Origin: G963663735 sp963663735
GTDB lineage: Bacteria > Acidobacteriota > UBA6911 > RPQK01 > JAPXNP01
Direction of reading: 5' to 3'
Length of the DNA stretch: 64,000 bases
NCBI GenBank assembly: GCA_963663735.2
Contig: CAXXHN010000001.1
Span: 1,922,001 to 1,986,000, forward strand
Within the stretch, counting starts at the first letter, position 1, and every line of letters begins with the position of its first letter. Positions 45,096 through 54,051 of this stretch are shown here, piece by piece. A program made the translations under genes and the position numbers. Below the pieces are notes generated by a model that did not search any database, had not been told where the DNA came from, and saw only the letters and a program-made list of their open reading frames with translations.

Positions 45096-46136
45096 TTATC
45101 CAATATTTTTTTTAAAATCCTGACCATATCCTTTAATGGAAAGCCACATTGTCTCGAAACAGATCTGCGGACTAACGTTCCGGGCCAGGTCACTTTCAGC
45201 CTGCCTGACATGATAAAGGATTTCTTGCAGGCTGTCCAAAGACAGTTGCTTTGACAGGTTTTTCAGCTGATCAATGCGATCCCGATTAACAATTCTGTCT
45301 GGACTATCTGTTTCCATAGAATACATATCATGGCACAAGGTGGTGAGGAGCTGGAGCAGTTCTTCAACCATAATCCTGTTTTTTAAAAATTTCCTTAGAG
45401 ATTCTTCCTGGCATGAATTAAAAATGGAAGTGAAATTTTTCTCCTTCATGAAGACTGTAAGCAGATTCAGTACGGAGTCTCTTTTACTCCGAATTTTTTC
45501 CACATCGAGGTTAAGGGCCCTGCCGAAGGAGCCCCCGGCAAATGCAGCTCGCAGTTCCAGCTGGTCCAGGTCAGTATTATTTTTCAGGAGGCGGACGATT
45601 GATTCCGCGGGAAGAGGTCTGAACCTGAAAGCCTGACAACGTGACAGAATAGTTGGAAGAAGCTGTCCGGGATAGGCGGTAACCAGGATTATTCTGGTGG
45701 TGGAAGGAGGTTCTTCGAGTACCTTGAGTATACAGTTGGACGCTTCTTCAGTCATTTTTTCTGCTTCATCAATGATAAAGAATCGAAGCGCTCCTTCGAA
45801 AGGACGGTAGTGGGCTTCCTTCCGGAGATTTCTCATGTCCTCGATTTTTATGGATGTGCCGGGGGTTCCGTCACTGGAGGCGGAGCTGTACACATATATG
45901 TCCGGATGGTTTCCGGAAAGGGCTTTGACACAGGAAGAGCACTTGCCGCAGAAATCATCCTGGCCCGTGATTTTCCCTTTGCAGTTGGCCAGTGTGGCGA
46001 GTAGCAAGGCAAGCTTTTTTTTCCCAACTCCTTCCGGTCCCACAAAAACTGAAGACTGGGGCAGGGATCCTTTTCTAAGCAGTGAAGTCAGGCGTTCATT
46101 TCCCTCAAAATCAGAAAAGGAGGTTGTGTTTTTCAT
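45096..46136 (-). CDS. holB: DNA polymerase III delta' subunit
   Basis: A 346-residue clamp-loader ATPase-fold protein. It has a P-loop-like FVGPEGVGKKKLALLL, the zinc module (CKGK...FCGKCSSC), DEAEKMTEEASNCILKVLEEPP (DExx region) and LSRCQAFRF near the sensor region. It shares ATGA with tmk and ends 3 bases before ricT, the typical tmk-holB-ricT order. Confidence 0.93.
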   Translation of the reverse strand: MKNTTSFSDFEGNERLTSLLRKGSLPQSSVFVGPEGVGKKKLALLLATLANCKGKITGQDDFCGKCSSCVKALSGNHPDIYVYSSASSDGTPGTSIKIEDMRNLRKEAHYRPFEGALRFFIIDEAEKMTEEASNCILKVLEEPPSTTRIILVTAYPGQLLPTILSRCQAFRFRPLPAESIVRLLKNNTDLDQLELRAAFAGGSFGRALNLDVEKIRSKRDSVLNLLTVFMKEKNFTSIFNSCQEESLRKFLKNRIMVEELLQLLTTLCHDMYSMETDSPDRIVNRDRIDQLKNLSKQLSLDSLQEILYHVRQAESDLARNVSPQICFETMWLSIKGYGQDFKKNIG

Positions 46137-46774
46137 TCAAAAAACTCCAGGGCTTTCATTATTCGGCTATGGACCTCCCCGGGAGTTCCCGATCCGTCTA
46201 TCACTGAATACCTGTCGGGATCTTTGGATGCCAGGTCCAGGTAGCCTCTCCTGACCTTCCTGTGGAATTCGATCTCTTCTGCTTCGAATCTGCCCATATG
46301 GTCCTGGTCGTTGGTCAGGTTACGGCTTCTGGCCCGGGCCAGGGCAACTTCCACATCAATATCAAAAACAATTGTCTGATCCGGAACAAGCAGTCCAAGC
46401 TTGTCAAAAAAATAACCAATCATCTCCATGTCAACTCCCCTGGCATATCCCTGGTAGGCAAGGGTGGCATCATGGTAACGGTCAGACAGGACTGTTTCGT
46501 TTCTCTCCAGGGCGGGCAGGACAATTTCCTGGATATGCTGGTACCGGTCAGCCAGGTAGAGAAGCAGTTCAGAAACCGGCCTCCGGATGGCGCCGCTGTT
46601 TTTGAGCAGGATGTCCCTGACTTCTTTCCCGAATTCCGTTCCTCCCGGTTCCCTGGTGGTGGTGTATGGTATCCCGCGACGGTCGAATTCTCCAGCCAGC
46701 AGCTTGATTTGCAGAGTTTTTCCTGAGCCTTCGGGTCCTTCAAATGTGATAAATCTTCCGGTGCTTTTTTCCAT
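46133..46774 (-). CDS. tmk: Thymidylate kinase
   Basis: A 213-residue kinase that phosphorylates dTMP to dTDP. The P-loop FEGPEGSGKT, the DRY-motif (LSDRYHDATLAYQG), the TTREPGGTEFG dTMP-binding region and LIVDQTIVFDID-like segment are present. First gene of the tmk-holB-ricT operon; it overlaps holB by 4 bases. Confidence 0.95.
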   Translation of the reverse strand: MEKSTGRFITFEGPEGSGKTLQIKLLAGEFDRRGIPYTTTREPGGTEFGKEVRDILLKNSGAIRRPVSELLLYLADRYQHIQEIVLPALERNETVLSDRYHDATLAYQGYARGVDMEMIGYFFDKLGLLVPDQTIVFDIDVEVALARARSRNLTNDQDHMGRFEAEEIEFHRKVRRGYLDLASKDPDRYSVIDGSGTPGEVHSRIMKALEFFE

Positions 46775-46858
46775 AATATCAGTATAGGATTTTTAAGGTT
46801 TTCGGAGTGATTGTCAACAGTAACATTCGGAAGGATCTTGGAGTATACTTTGGAAATC

Positions 46859-47563
46859 ATGGAAATCAGAGACAGTTTAAAAGGAATTTATGAGAGGATA
46901 GAAAAAGCTGCCCGAGATTGTGGAAGAGACCCTGGAGAGATTAAGTTGGTAGCAGTGTCCAAGCGATTTCCGGTTGAAAATATTATCAACGCGATTGAAG
47001 CCGGACAGGTTTTATTCGGAGAGAACATGGTCCAGGAGGGCAGGCATAAATCGCAGCTCCTGGAGGACAGGAAGATAGAATGGCACTTGATAGGGCATCT
47101 TCAATCCAATAAAGCCAGAGTGGCGGCCCAGGTATTTGACTGTATAGAAACAGTTGACCGGGCCAGGATCGCATTGAAACTCAATTCTCTGGCCGAGGAG
47201 TTTGCCCGGAAACTGGTGGTGCTGATGCAGGTCAACGTCGGGGGCGAGGACCAGAAAGCGGGTGTTGATCCCGATTCCGCCGGAGAACTGGTTGCAGTGA
47301 TTGATGAATGCCCTTTTTTGCAGTTGAAGGGATTGATGACTGTTCCCCCCTATTCGGATGACCCAGAGGTATCACGGCGCTATTTCAGGCAGCTGCGTGA
47401 GCTGAGGGATTCCTTGAATGTGGGAAGAATGACGCCACTGCATGAACTATCGATGGGGATGAGTCACGATTTTGAAATTGCTATTCAGGAAGGCGCAACC
47501 ATCATCAGGGTAGGATCAGCTATTTTCGGTCAAAGGCCTCCCCTGGTAGTACCACCCAATTGA
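46859..47563 (+). CDS. YggS/PROSC family PLP-binding protein
   Basis: A 234-residue alanine-racemase-fold protein involved in pyridoxal-phosphate homeostasis. The PLP lysine is in KLVAVSKRFPVENI, and FGENMVQEG, EWHLIGHLQSNKA, LSMGMSHDFEIAI and RVGSAIFGQRP are family hallmarks. ATG 46859 is preferred over the TTG at 46811. It is divergent from tmk. Confidence 0.93.
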   Translation: MEIRDSLKGIYERIEKAARDCGRDPGEIKLVAVSKRFPVENIINAIEAGQVLFGENMVQEGRHKSQLLEDRKIEWHLIGHLQSNKARVAAQVFDCIETVDRARIALKLNSLAEEFARKLVVLMQVNVGGEDQKAGVDPDSAGELVAVIDECPFLQLKGLMTVPPYSDDPEVSRRYFRQLRELRDSLNVGRMTPLHELSMGMSHDFEIAIQEGATIIRVGSAIFGQRPPLVVPPN

Positions 47564-47633
47564 CTGGTACCGAAGATGGAGATAACAGGATGGATTACCG
47601 CGGTGGAGCTCAGCAGCAAAAAGGAGATGAGAG

Positions 47634-47930
47634 ATGGATAACAGAGTAGTAGTGTTTGCCGGATTTAAGGCCAAAAAGGAAAAAACTGAGGAACTTAGGC
47701 GGGAACTTTTGAACCTGATAGAGACAACCAGAGCAGAGGCAGGATGTTGCTCCTACGAACTCCATGAAGACCTGGAGGACGATTCCTCCTTCCTGTTTTA
47801 TGAAGTATGGAGGAGCCGGGAAGATCTTGAATGCCATCTCGGCACACCCCCGCTGCTCCGGCTCCTCGAGTTGGTACCGGAGCTTTGCAGAGAACCCCTG
47901 ATGGTCAAGGTGACCAAGAAGTTGGCCTAA
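47634..47930 (+). CDS. ABM-family (antibiotic biosynthesis monooxygenase-like) small protein
   Basis: A 98-residue ferredoxin-like fold protein: VVVFAGFKAKKEKTEELRRELL, TTRAEAGCCSYELHEDLED, FLFYEVWRSREDLECHL. It matches the ABM/YgiN type, found as dimers with varied roles from quinone monooxygenase to haem degradation. AAGGAGATGAGAG precedes the ATG. It follows yggS by 70 bases, perhaps on the same transcript. Confidence 0.88.
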   Translation: MDNRVVVFAGFKAKKEKTEELRRELLNLIETTRAEAGCCSYELHEDLEDDSSFLFYEVWRSREDLECHLGTPPLLRLLELVPELCREPLMVKVTKKLA

Positions 47931-47954
47931 CCCGTGCCTTTTTTTATCAATCGA

Positions 47955-49904
47955 TTACTGTACCGGAAACCAGACTTTCATTTCTCCCACTTTCCGGTTG
48001 GCCCAGGCATAGTAAGGGATGAGGGTCATTGCGGAGTTTCCGGATTTGATATCCAGCAGCACGATTCCCTGGAGAATGTCTTTTTCAAACCTTTCCATAA
48101 AAGCCGGGTTCTCACTTATTGATAGTGATAAAGTTTCTCCGTTGTTGTCTACTGCTTCAGCGCAATAGACAAGGGGGCCTCTTTGCACGGCGGCTTTACC
48201 GGAATCGGCTTCCACTTTTTCATGGGCTTTAACCAGGCAAACCGGCATGGGAAGGTCCAGTTGAATCGTGTCGCCGCTTTTCCATTCTCTGTTGATGGCC
48301 AGGTAACCATGCTCCAGTTCAGCCACTACTTTATCCCCGTTCACAGATACGGCATAAGATGCCGGGCTCTTTTTTACATAACTGTACAGGTCCCCTGGCA
48401 CCGGCTTATTATGTGCCCATCCGGGAATCCGGAGCTTAATCGAAAACTCCATCTCCCTGGCGGGGGCCACCTCGATTTTTATCGATCCGTTCCAGGGGTA
48501 GTCGGTCACCTGCTTTAACTGTACCTGGTTTCCCGGCAGTTTGATTTCAGCTTCGTTTCCGATATAGAGATTTATGAAAACTGTATTGTCTTTAGTGCCG
48601 TAGATATATCCGGGAAGGGAAGGGATAAAGCGGGAAACATTGGAAGGGCAGCAGGAACAGTTAAACCATTCACTTCGGCAGGCCGCTCCCTGGTTAAAGG
48701 TGTTTTTCCCGTCAAACTCCAGCACATTAGGATAGAAAAAGGTGTCTCCCCGTAATGATACCCCGGCCAGCATGTTGTTATAGAGGCTTCTTTCCATAAC
48801 GTCAATATAGGAAGCGTCCCCTTTGAGCAGAAACATGCGGTGGTTCCAGAATATATTGGCTATGGCCGCGCACGTTTCATTGTAGGAACTGTCGTTTGGC
48901 AGCTGGTAGTTGTCACCGAAAGCCTCTCCTTCCCGAGTGGCTCCAATTCCACCGATTATATAGAGCTTCTTGTTTACTACGTTGTCCCAGATACGGTCAA
49001 TTGCCAGCAAATATTCAGGATTCCCGGTAAGAGCGGCAACGTCAGCCATGCCTGCGTATAGATAGGCAGCCCGGACTGCGTGCCCGACAGCCTCATCCTG
49101 TGCAGTCACCGGTTTGTTGTCCTGGTGGTATATCCCATAGAGTTCATGCCCCTCCGCGTTACCTCTCTGGTCCAGGAAGAATTTTGCAAGATCCAGGTAT
49201 TTCCGGTTTCCTGTAATCCGGTAGAGTTTGACCAGGCCGATTTCAATTTCTTCATGTCCCGGAGGCCACATTAGACGTCCCGGTCCGAAGTTGTCTGCAA
49301 TAAAATCAGCATTTTTTATGGCAATATCCAGGAATGTTCGTTTTCCAGTTGCCTGGTAGTGAGCTGCCGCGGCTTCATACATATGTCCTACGTTGTACAG
49401 CTCATGGCCAGATTTAGTATTGGCCCAGCGAGTAGTGCCTGACCAGTCTGTGGGCGGAGAGTTGGGATCTATGGTCCTCCAGCTCATCAGGTAACCGTCC
49501 TTTTCCTGCGCGCCGGCTATCTTCGCAATCAGGTCATCCAGATAGCTGTCAAGCTGATCATCCTTTTCAGTTGCCAGCGAATATGAGGCACCTTCCATGA
49601 TTTTATATACGTCGGAATCATCATAGGGGTATTTCGACTGAAATTTTCCTTCCTTCATTCCAGCTGCTATGGCGAAATTATCAATTCTGCCGGTTTCTTC
49701 ACATTTTTTGAAGGAGGCGGGAATGGTAACCGTGCGGTTGGTTTTAATTCTGCCTGACCAAAAACTGTCTGTAACCTTTACACTGGTGAATGACACAGGC
49801 TGGATTGGGTAGTCGGCGGCGGATTGAAGAGAGTGTTCTTGTCCTTCAGCTCCACTGTAGCTTGTGAAGAGAATAGTCAAAATAACCGTCAATAATTTGT
49901 TCAT
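47955..49904 (-). CDS. Exported GH127 beta-L-arabinofuranosidase (DUF1680)
   Basis: A 649-residue protein with a signal peptide (TVILTILFTSYSGAEG). It has an (alpha/alpha)6-barrel with the zinc and catalytic region: YNETCAAIANIFWNHRMF (Glu and Cys of ETC as zinc ligands) and EWFNCSCCPSNVSR, whose C-S-C-C holds the catalytic cysteine and the last ligand. A beta-sandwich follows. GH127 releases terminal beta-L-arabinofuranose from plant glycans such as hydroxyproline-rich glycoproteins. Together with the GH29 fucosidase it indicates plant-type or complex polysaccharide degradation. Confidence 0.92.
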   Translation of the reverse strand: MNKLLTVILTILFTSYSGAEGQEHSLQSAADYPIQPVSFTSVKVTDSFWSGRIKTNRTVTIPASFKKCEETGRIDNFAIAAGMKEGKFQSKYPYDDSDVYKIMEGASYSLATEKDDQLDSYLDDLIAKIAGAQEKDGYLMSWRTIDPNSPPTDWSGTTRWANTKSGHELYNVGHMYEAAAAHYQATGKRTFLDIAIKNADFIADNFGPGRLMWPPGHEEIEIGLVKLYRITGNRKYLDLAKFFLDQRGNAEGHELYGIYHQDNKPVTAQDEAVGHAVRAAYLYAGMADVAALTGNPEYLLAIDRIWDNVVNKKLYIIGGIGATREGEAFGDNYQLPNDSSYNETCAAIANIFWNHRMFLLKGDASYIDVMERSLYNNMLAGVSLRGDTFFYPNVLEFDGKNTFNQGAACRSEWFNCSCCPSNVSRFIPSLPGYIYGTKDNTVFINLYIGNEAEIKLPGNQVQLKQVTDYPWNGSIKIEVAPAREMEFSIKLRIPGWAHNKPVPGDLYSYVKKSPASYAVSVNGDKVVAELEHGYLAINREWKSGDTIQLDLPMPVCLVKAHEKVEADSGKAAVQRGPLVYCAEAVDNNGETLSLSISENPAFMERFEKDILQGIVLLDIKSGNSAMTLIPYYAWANRKVGEMKVWFPVQ

Positions 49905-49955
49905 TTGTAATCCTTCAAAAAAGACCGCTCAAGATAATTTAATAATACTGAAAGC

Positions 49956-50984
49956 TTATTGATTTTCGGAGGCACTCTCGATCTCTGCCAGAATCTTCCG
50001 TAATGCCGGTACTTTCGCATCGTCTGGATGGTAAAAGATGAATTCTTTTAATTCCCGGATCATTCCTTGTGTGTCTTTAAGCTGCCTGTATAGCTCAGCC
50101 AGGGTGACCTGGGGATGAGAGAAATGGCCTGGGTCCAGAGACTTGCATTTTAACAGGTGATCCTCTGCTTTGGAATACATTTTAAGGGCCAGGTAACTGA
50201 GGCCCAGTTGACTGTTGGCCAGGGGATCACGCGGGTCCATGGATACAGCTTTTTTATTGAATAGCAGTGATTCCTCAATTTTGCCCAGGGCGTAAAGCGC
50301 CGCGCCCAGGTTAACAACCGGGGCAAAGGCGTTAGGGTCAATCTCCATGGCTTTGCGAAAATGATGTTCAGCTTCGGCATATTCGCCGGATACAAAATAA
50401 ATCGTACCGAGCCGGTTCCAGGCATCTGAGTAGTTTGGAGCAAGTTTGATAGCTTTCTTCAGGAGGGTAATCGCCTTATCTACTTCATTTTTTTCCAGTT
50501 TTTTCAGCGCCTCCCGATACTCCTTTTTTGCCTTTCCCGGGACGGTTAGCTGTTTCAGCGATACAACATCTGTAGTTTCAGTCTGGTAGTCCGGACTGAA
50601 ACTAAACTCCATCTCAATCTGGTTTTTGTTATTAGCGAAGGATGGCCCGATTTCTATAGACTTTTCCATTTCTCCCCACTTCGGAACAGCTATAATTAAC
50701 CGGTAGGGGGCAGGTGACAGTTTTTTAAAACCGAAATTTCCTGAGGGTCCGACCAGGGTGTTGGTAGTAAACGGAGAAGTGACTCCTCGCAGGAAAACAA
50801 CGGGAATAACTCCTTTGATGGGTTTCCCGTCATCAGCTCTCACCACTTTTCCTTTTAGTTCATATCTTTCTTCCCCAGGTTCAGCCAGACATGTCGGGAT
50901 ATATAGAATCAAAAGGATCCAGGCCATACAGGAGAACCGGAGGGTAGCTTTGCCAGAAAGAACCATGATAAAAATGGTAAGCAT
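49956..50984 (-). CDS. TPR protein with carboxypeptidase-regulatory-like N-terminal domain
   Basis: A 342-residue protein if started at ATG 50984 (AAGG nearby); ATG 51017 and 50966 are alternatives. A hydrophobic signal (FSCMAWILLILYIPTCLA) is followed by a CarboxypepD-reg-like domain (YELKGKVVRADDGKPIKGV, GNFGFKKLSPAPYRLII) and five TPR-like repeats (for example SDAWNRLGTIYFVSGEYAEA). Exported. The domain mix is common in Acidobacteriota; function unknown. Confidence 0.8.
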   Translation of the reverse strand: MLTIFIMVLSGKATLRFSCMAWILLILYIPTCLAEPGEERYELKGKVVRADDGKPIKGVIPVVFLRGVTSPFTTNTLVGPSGNFGFKKLSPAPYRLIIAVPKWGEMEKSIEIGPSFANNKNQIEMEFSFSPDYQTETTDVVSLKQLTVPGKAKKEYREALKKLEKNEVDKAITLLKKAIKLAPNYSDAWNRLGTIYFVSGEYAEAEHHFRKAMEIDPNAFAPVVNLGAALYALGKIEESLLFNKKAVSMDPRDPLANSQLGLSYLALKMYSKAEDHLLKCKSLDPGHFSHPQVTLAELYRQLKDTQGMIRELKEFIFYHPDDAKVPALRKILAEIESASENQ

Positions 50985-51160
50985 GGTCAGGCCTTTTGTA
51001 AACAGAAAATCACACATAATGGGCCGTCACAGGAAAATATGCGAGGAATGGAGTCTGTAAAAACCCTCGCATGATAAGAAAAATGGCCCCCACAGGCTTG
51101 CGTATTACCAGGAGTGGAATTAGTCTATTACGGATTGAGCAGAATAAATGGAGATACACG

Positions 51161-52420
51161 ATGAAAATTGGATTTGTCGCACTAGTGGGGAGTTTACTGG
51201 TTATCTGTTCCTGTGGTGGACCTTCTGGGATAGAGGAACCTGTTATGGAAACAACTGGAAATATCATGGAAGAAAATTCTTTTGGCGAAGACCTGGAATT
51301 CTTAAGGGAAAACACAGAAGTAATTCTGCTTTCCGATGAAAAGGGAGACGGCATGGCGGCCATTGTTCCCGCCTGGCAGGCCCGGATTATGACCAGCACC
51401 TGTGATGGGTTGGAAGGAAGCAGTTTTGGATGGATTAATTATGATTTGATTCGGTCAGGCATACCTGCCCCGCACATTAATGCCTACGGGGGAGAAGACC
51501 GCTTCTGGATGGGACCTGAAGGCGGTCAGTACTCCATTTTTTTTAAGAGCGGGGATCCATTCGATTTTGAACACTGGCAGACTCCTGGATTCATAGATTC
51601 CGAGCCGTTTGAGACTATCAGCGTCGGAAAATCTGAAGCCTCATTCCGGAGGGATGTGAAAGTGGTTAACTATTCCGGTACGGAGTTCGCGCTGGAAATC
51701 AAGAGGAACATCAGGATGATTCTGCCGGGAAAGGCTGAAGAATTGTTGGGGGGAGCGGACCTGAATGGCCTGGATACGGTGGCTTTTGAGACTGAGAACA
51801 TGGTAAAGAACAGGGGCGGCGAAGCCTGGCGCAGAGAGAATGGCCTTCTTTCTATCTGGATTCTCGGTATGTACCTGCCGTCGCCGGGGACAACAATTAT
51901 CGCCCCCTATAATCCTGTTTCTGAAGCTGGCGGAAACATTGTTAATGATGAATATTTTGGCAAAGTGCCGCCGGAGAGACTGAAGACAGGGGAGAAAGCG
52001 ATATTTTTCTCGGGTGACGGAAAATACCGAAGCAAGATCGGCCTTAGTCCCAAGCGCGCCAGGAATGTACTGGGCAGCTGGGATGCTTCCCGTGGAGTTT
52101 TGACAATAGTGCAGTTCAATAAACCCGAAGAAGCAAGTGATTATGTTAATTCCATGTGGGAGATCCAGGAAGAGCCTTTCAGCGGAGATGTGGTCAACTG
52201 TTATAACGACGGGGTTCCTGCCCCGGGGGAGAAGCCTTTGGGTCCATTTTATGAGTTGGAGACATCTTCACCGGCCCTGGAACTTGGCGCCGGAGAAGAA
52301 GCAGTTCATAGTCATCGGACCTTTCATTTCAAGGGCCCCAGGGAAAAGGTTGACGCTGTAGCCATGATGATCCTCGGTGTTGGGCTGGATGAAGCAGAGT
52401 CGGCATTTGCTGTAAAATGA
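51161..52420 (+). CDS. Lipoprotein of DUF6786-like family
   Basis: A 419-residue protein starting at ATG 51161 behind GGAG, with a lipobox (VICSCGG). The N-terminal part runs through ENTEVILLSDEKGDGMAAIVPAW, and the C-terminus through GPFYELETSSPALELGAGEE and SHRTFHFKGP. These features match my memory of DUF6786, a lipoprotein family of unknown function with a galactose-mutarotase-like fold often near carbohydrate genes. I am moderately sure of the family and unsure of activity; sugar binding or mutarotation is conceivable. Confidence 0.65.
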   Translation: MKIGFVALVGSLLVICSCGGPSGIEEPVMETTGNIMEENSFGEDLEFLRENTEVILLSDEKGDGMAAIVPAWQARIMTSTCDGLEGSSFGWINYDLIRSGIPAPHINAYGGEDRFWMGPEGGQYSIFFKSGDPFDFEHWQTPGFIDSEPFETISVGKSEASFRRDVKVVNYSGTEFALEIKRNIRMILPGKAEELLGGADLNGLDTVAFETENMVKNRGGEAWRRENGLLSIWILGMYLPSPGTTIIAPYNPVSEAGGNIVNDEYFGKVPPERLKTGEKAIFFSGDGKYRSKIGLSPKRARNVLGSWDASRGVLTIVQFNKPEEASDYVNSMWEIQEEPFSGDVVNCYNDGVPAPGEKPLGPFYELETSSPALELGAGEEAVHSHRTFHFKGPREKVDAVAMMILGVGLDEAESAFAVK

Positions 52421-52421
52421 A

Positions 52422-52468
52422 AAATGCCTGGGCGTGACCAACAAGTTTTGGACCGGTTGCAGGCATTT
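52422..52468 (+). promoter_or_regulatory. Stem-loop between the DUF6786-like gene and cysE
   Basis: AAATGCCTG (52422-52430) pairs with CAGGCATTT (52460-52468), enclosing a second small hairpin CCAA/TTGG. It begins two bases after the upstream stop and lies 70 bases before the cysE ATG. No U-tract follows. It could be a 3'-end hairpin of the first gene or a leader element of cysE; it does not match the T-box or SAM riboswitches by eye. Confidence 0.35.
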
Positions 52469-52537
52469 GCGCATATTAAAAATATTGAGATCGGTTTATG
52501 CAGTATATGCAGTTTCAGTCAGCAGCAGGACAAGCTT

Positions 52538-53446
52538 ATGGTAACCATTCTAAAACGGCGAGGAGAAATCCCTGGTATCGTAGACAGGATTCTCAAAACA
52601 TATAAGGACAAACCAGCGGATCTTCATCATTTAGGGGAAAGCCCACTGCCTGATGAAAAAATCATAATCGCGATTTTACAGCAGATCAGATCGATTATCT
52701 TTCCCGGTTATTTCGGAAAATCATCTGTCAGCCGTAATGGCGCTGAGTATTACGTGGGTGAACAGGTTATGGAGATCCACGAGGCTCTTTCAGGAGAGAT
52801 TTTCAAGGCTCTGCAGGGATGCCAGGAGAACCAGGGCATAGAGGAATGCCATGAAAGGGCAGAGGAGTTCTCCCTCAGCTTACTGGATCGAATACCTGAG
52901 ATCAGGGAAAAGCTGGCTCTGGATGTACAGGCCGCTTATGATGGAGATCCGGCTGCCAGCAGCCTGGATGAAGTCATATTCAGCTATCCTGGAGTTTTTG
53001 CGGTAACGATATACAGGATTGCCCACGAATTGAACCAGCTAAGAATTCCCGTGATTCCCCGGATGATGAGCGAATATGTTCATCGTGAAACAGGGATAGA
53101 TATCCATCCCGGGGCTGAAATAGGAAATTCATTTTTTATTGATCATGGTACCGGCGTGGTGATCGGTGAAACTACTGAAATCGGGAATAATGTCAAGGTA
53201 TACCAGGGGGTGACACTGGGAGCCCTGAGCTTTAAAGGCGGGGCTGGTGCCATGCGGAATAAAAAGCGTCATCCCACGGTAGGAGACAATGTTGTTATCT
53301 ATGCAGGAGCCACAATCCTTGGTGGAGAAACCGTAATTGGGCATGACTCAGTTATCGGCGGTAATGTGTGGATAGTAGCTTCTCTTCCGCCCAGGACCAA
53401 GGTTATGATTGAGATCCCCAAGCTGAAGGTAAGGGTAAATACCTGA
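52538..53446 (+). CDS. cysE: Serine O-acetyltransferase
   Basis: A 302-residue enzyme, started at ATG 52538 with AGGA upstream; the frame to 52424 looks non-family. It makes O-acetyl-L-serine for cysteine synthesis. The helical N-terminal domain (EIREKLALDVQAAYDGDPAA) precedes the left-handed beta-helix: GIDIHPGAEIGNSFFIDHGTG, followed by VVIGETTEIGNNVKVYQGVTLGA, hexapeptide repeats with the catalytic His-Asp in FIDHGTG. It is the plant/EpsC-like long form. Confidence 0.92.
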   Translation: MVTILKRRGEIPGIVDRILKTYKDKPADLHHLGESPLPDEKIIIAILQQIRSIIFPGYFGKSSVSRNGAEYYVGEQVMEIHEALSGEIFKALQGCQENQGIEECHERAEEFSLSLLDRIPEIREKLALDVQAAYDGDPAASSLDEVIFSYPGVFAVTIYRIAHELNQLRIPVIPRMMSEYVHRETGIDIHPGAEIGNSFFIDHGTGVVIGETTEIGNNVKVYQGVTLGALSFKGGAGAMRNKKRHPTVGDNVVIYAGATILGGETVIGHDSVIGGNVWIVASLPPRTKVMIEIPKLKVRVNT

Positions 53447-53526
53447 ATTCTGGTATGAAGGATCTTAATGAACCCGTTTTCTGGATGAAAAAGGGGGAAG
53501 AGGAGTGATTCCTGTGATGAAGCGAG

Positions 53527-53556
53527 ATCAGGCGGCATAGTTGTACACCGCCTGAT
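53527..53556 (-). terminator. Inverted repeat downstream of the small Cys protein gene
   Basis: ATCAGGCGG (53527-53535) and CCGCCTGAT (53548-53556) form a 9-bp stem with a 12-base loop, 13 bases past the leftward stop at 53569. No T-run follows. A transcription end signal shared with cysE, which converges, is plausible. Confidence 0.5.
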
Positions 53557-53568
53557 AAATTCCTATGC

Positions 53569-53757
53569 TTAACGGGTGCGAACGCGGATATCGTCTTTCT
53601 GACATACCCAGAACATTCCACCGGGACCCAGATGGGAGCGGACAACCTTGGTTGCCACCATCGGAGCGCCACACTGTGGACATGCCATACCGCCTCCGGC
53701 CAGACCTCTCTGTCCCATACTGGCTCGCGCAGTTTTACTAAGTTTTCCACCAGACAT
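53569..53757 (-). CDS. Small Cys-containing protein, possible zinc finger
   Basis: A 62-residue basic protein with an excellent AGGAGG ribosome binding site 8 bases before the ATG, so I think it is real. The C-terminal half carries CPQC (about residues 25-28) and a further Cys (WVCQKDD), with an intervening VRSHLGPGGMF; CxxC plus one Cys and a nearby His could bind zinc. The N-terminal half is Lys/Arg/Gly-rich. No family recognised. Confidence 0.65.
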   Translation of the reverse strand: MSGGKLSKTARASMGQRGLAGGGMACPQCGAPMVATKVVRSHLGPGGMFWVCQKDDIRVRTR

Positions 53758-54051
53758 ATTATGCCTCCTGATCTGTTATAAAAAGTACATTACTGCCTTG
53801 AGAATTTTAACTTCCCAAACAGTTGTTGAAGGACCTATATTTTAACCTATTATTTTCTGAAGTCAATTTTTCGGGGGTTCTGTGTTCTTTCGTCCACTCA
53901 TTCCCTCGGCGCATCAGGTGCTGATTTTACAGTTTTCATACCTCTGGTGCCATGCTCCTGGGGCTGGATGCCAGGATTAAATCTATTATCGCCACAGATA
54001 ATGCCAAATCTTGCGAGATGAGACTTTATATAGAGGGATTGATAAAGAAAT
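53758..54051. other. Intergenic region, nothing assigned
   Basis: About 290 AT-rich bases upstream of the small Cys protein gene and downstream of the sigma factor gene. It should contain the promoter of the small gene. No other structure is evident. Confidence 0.35.
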
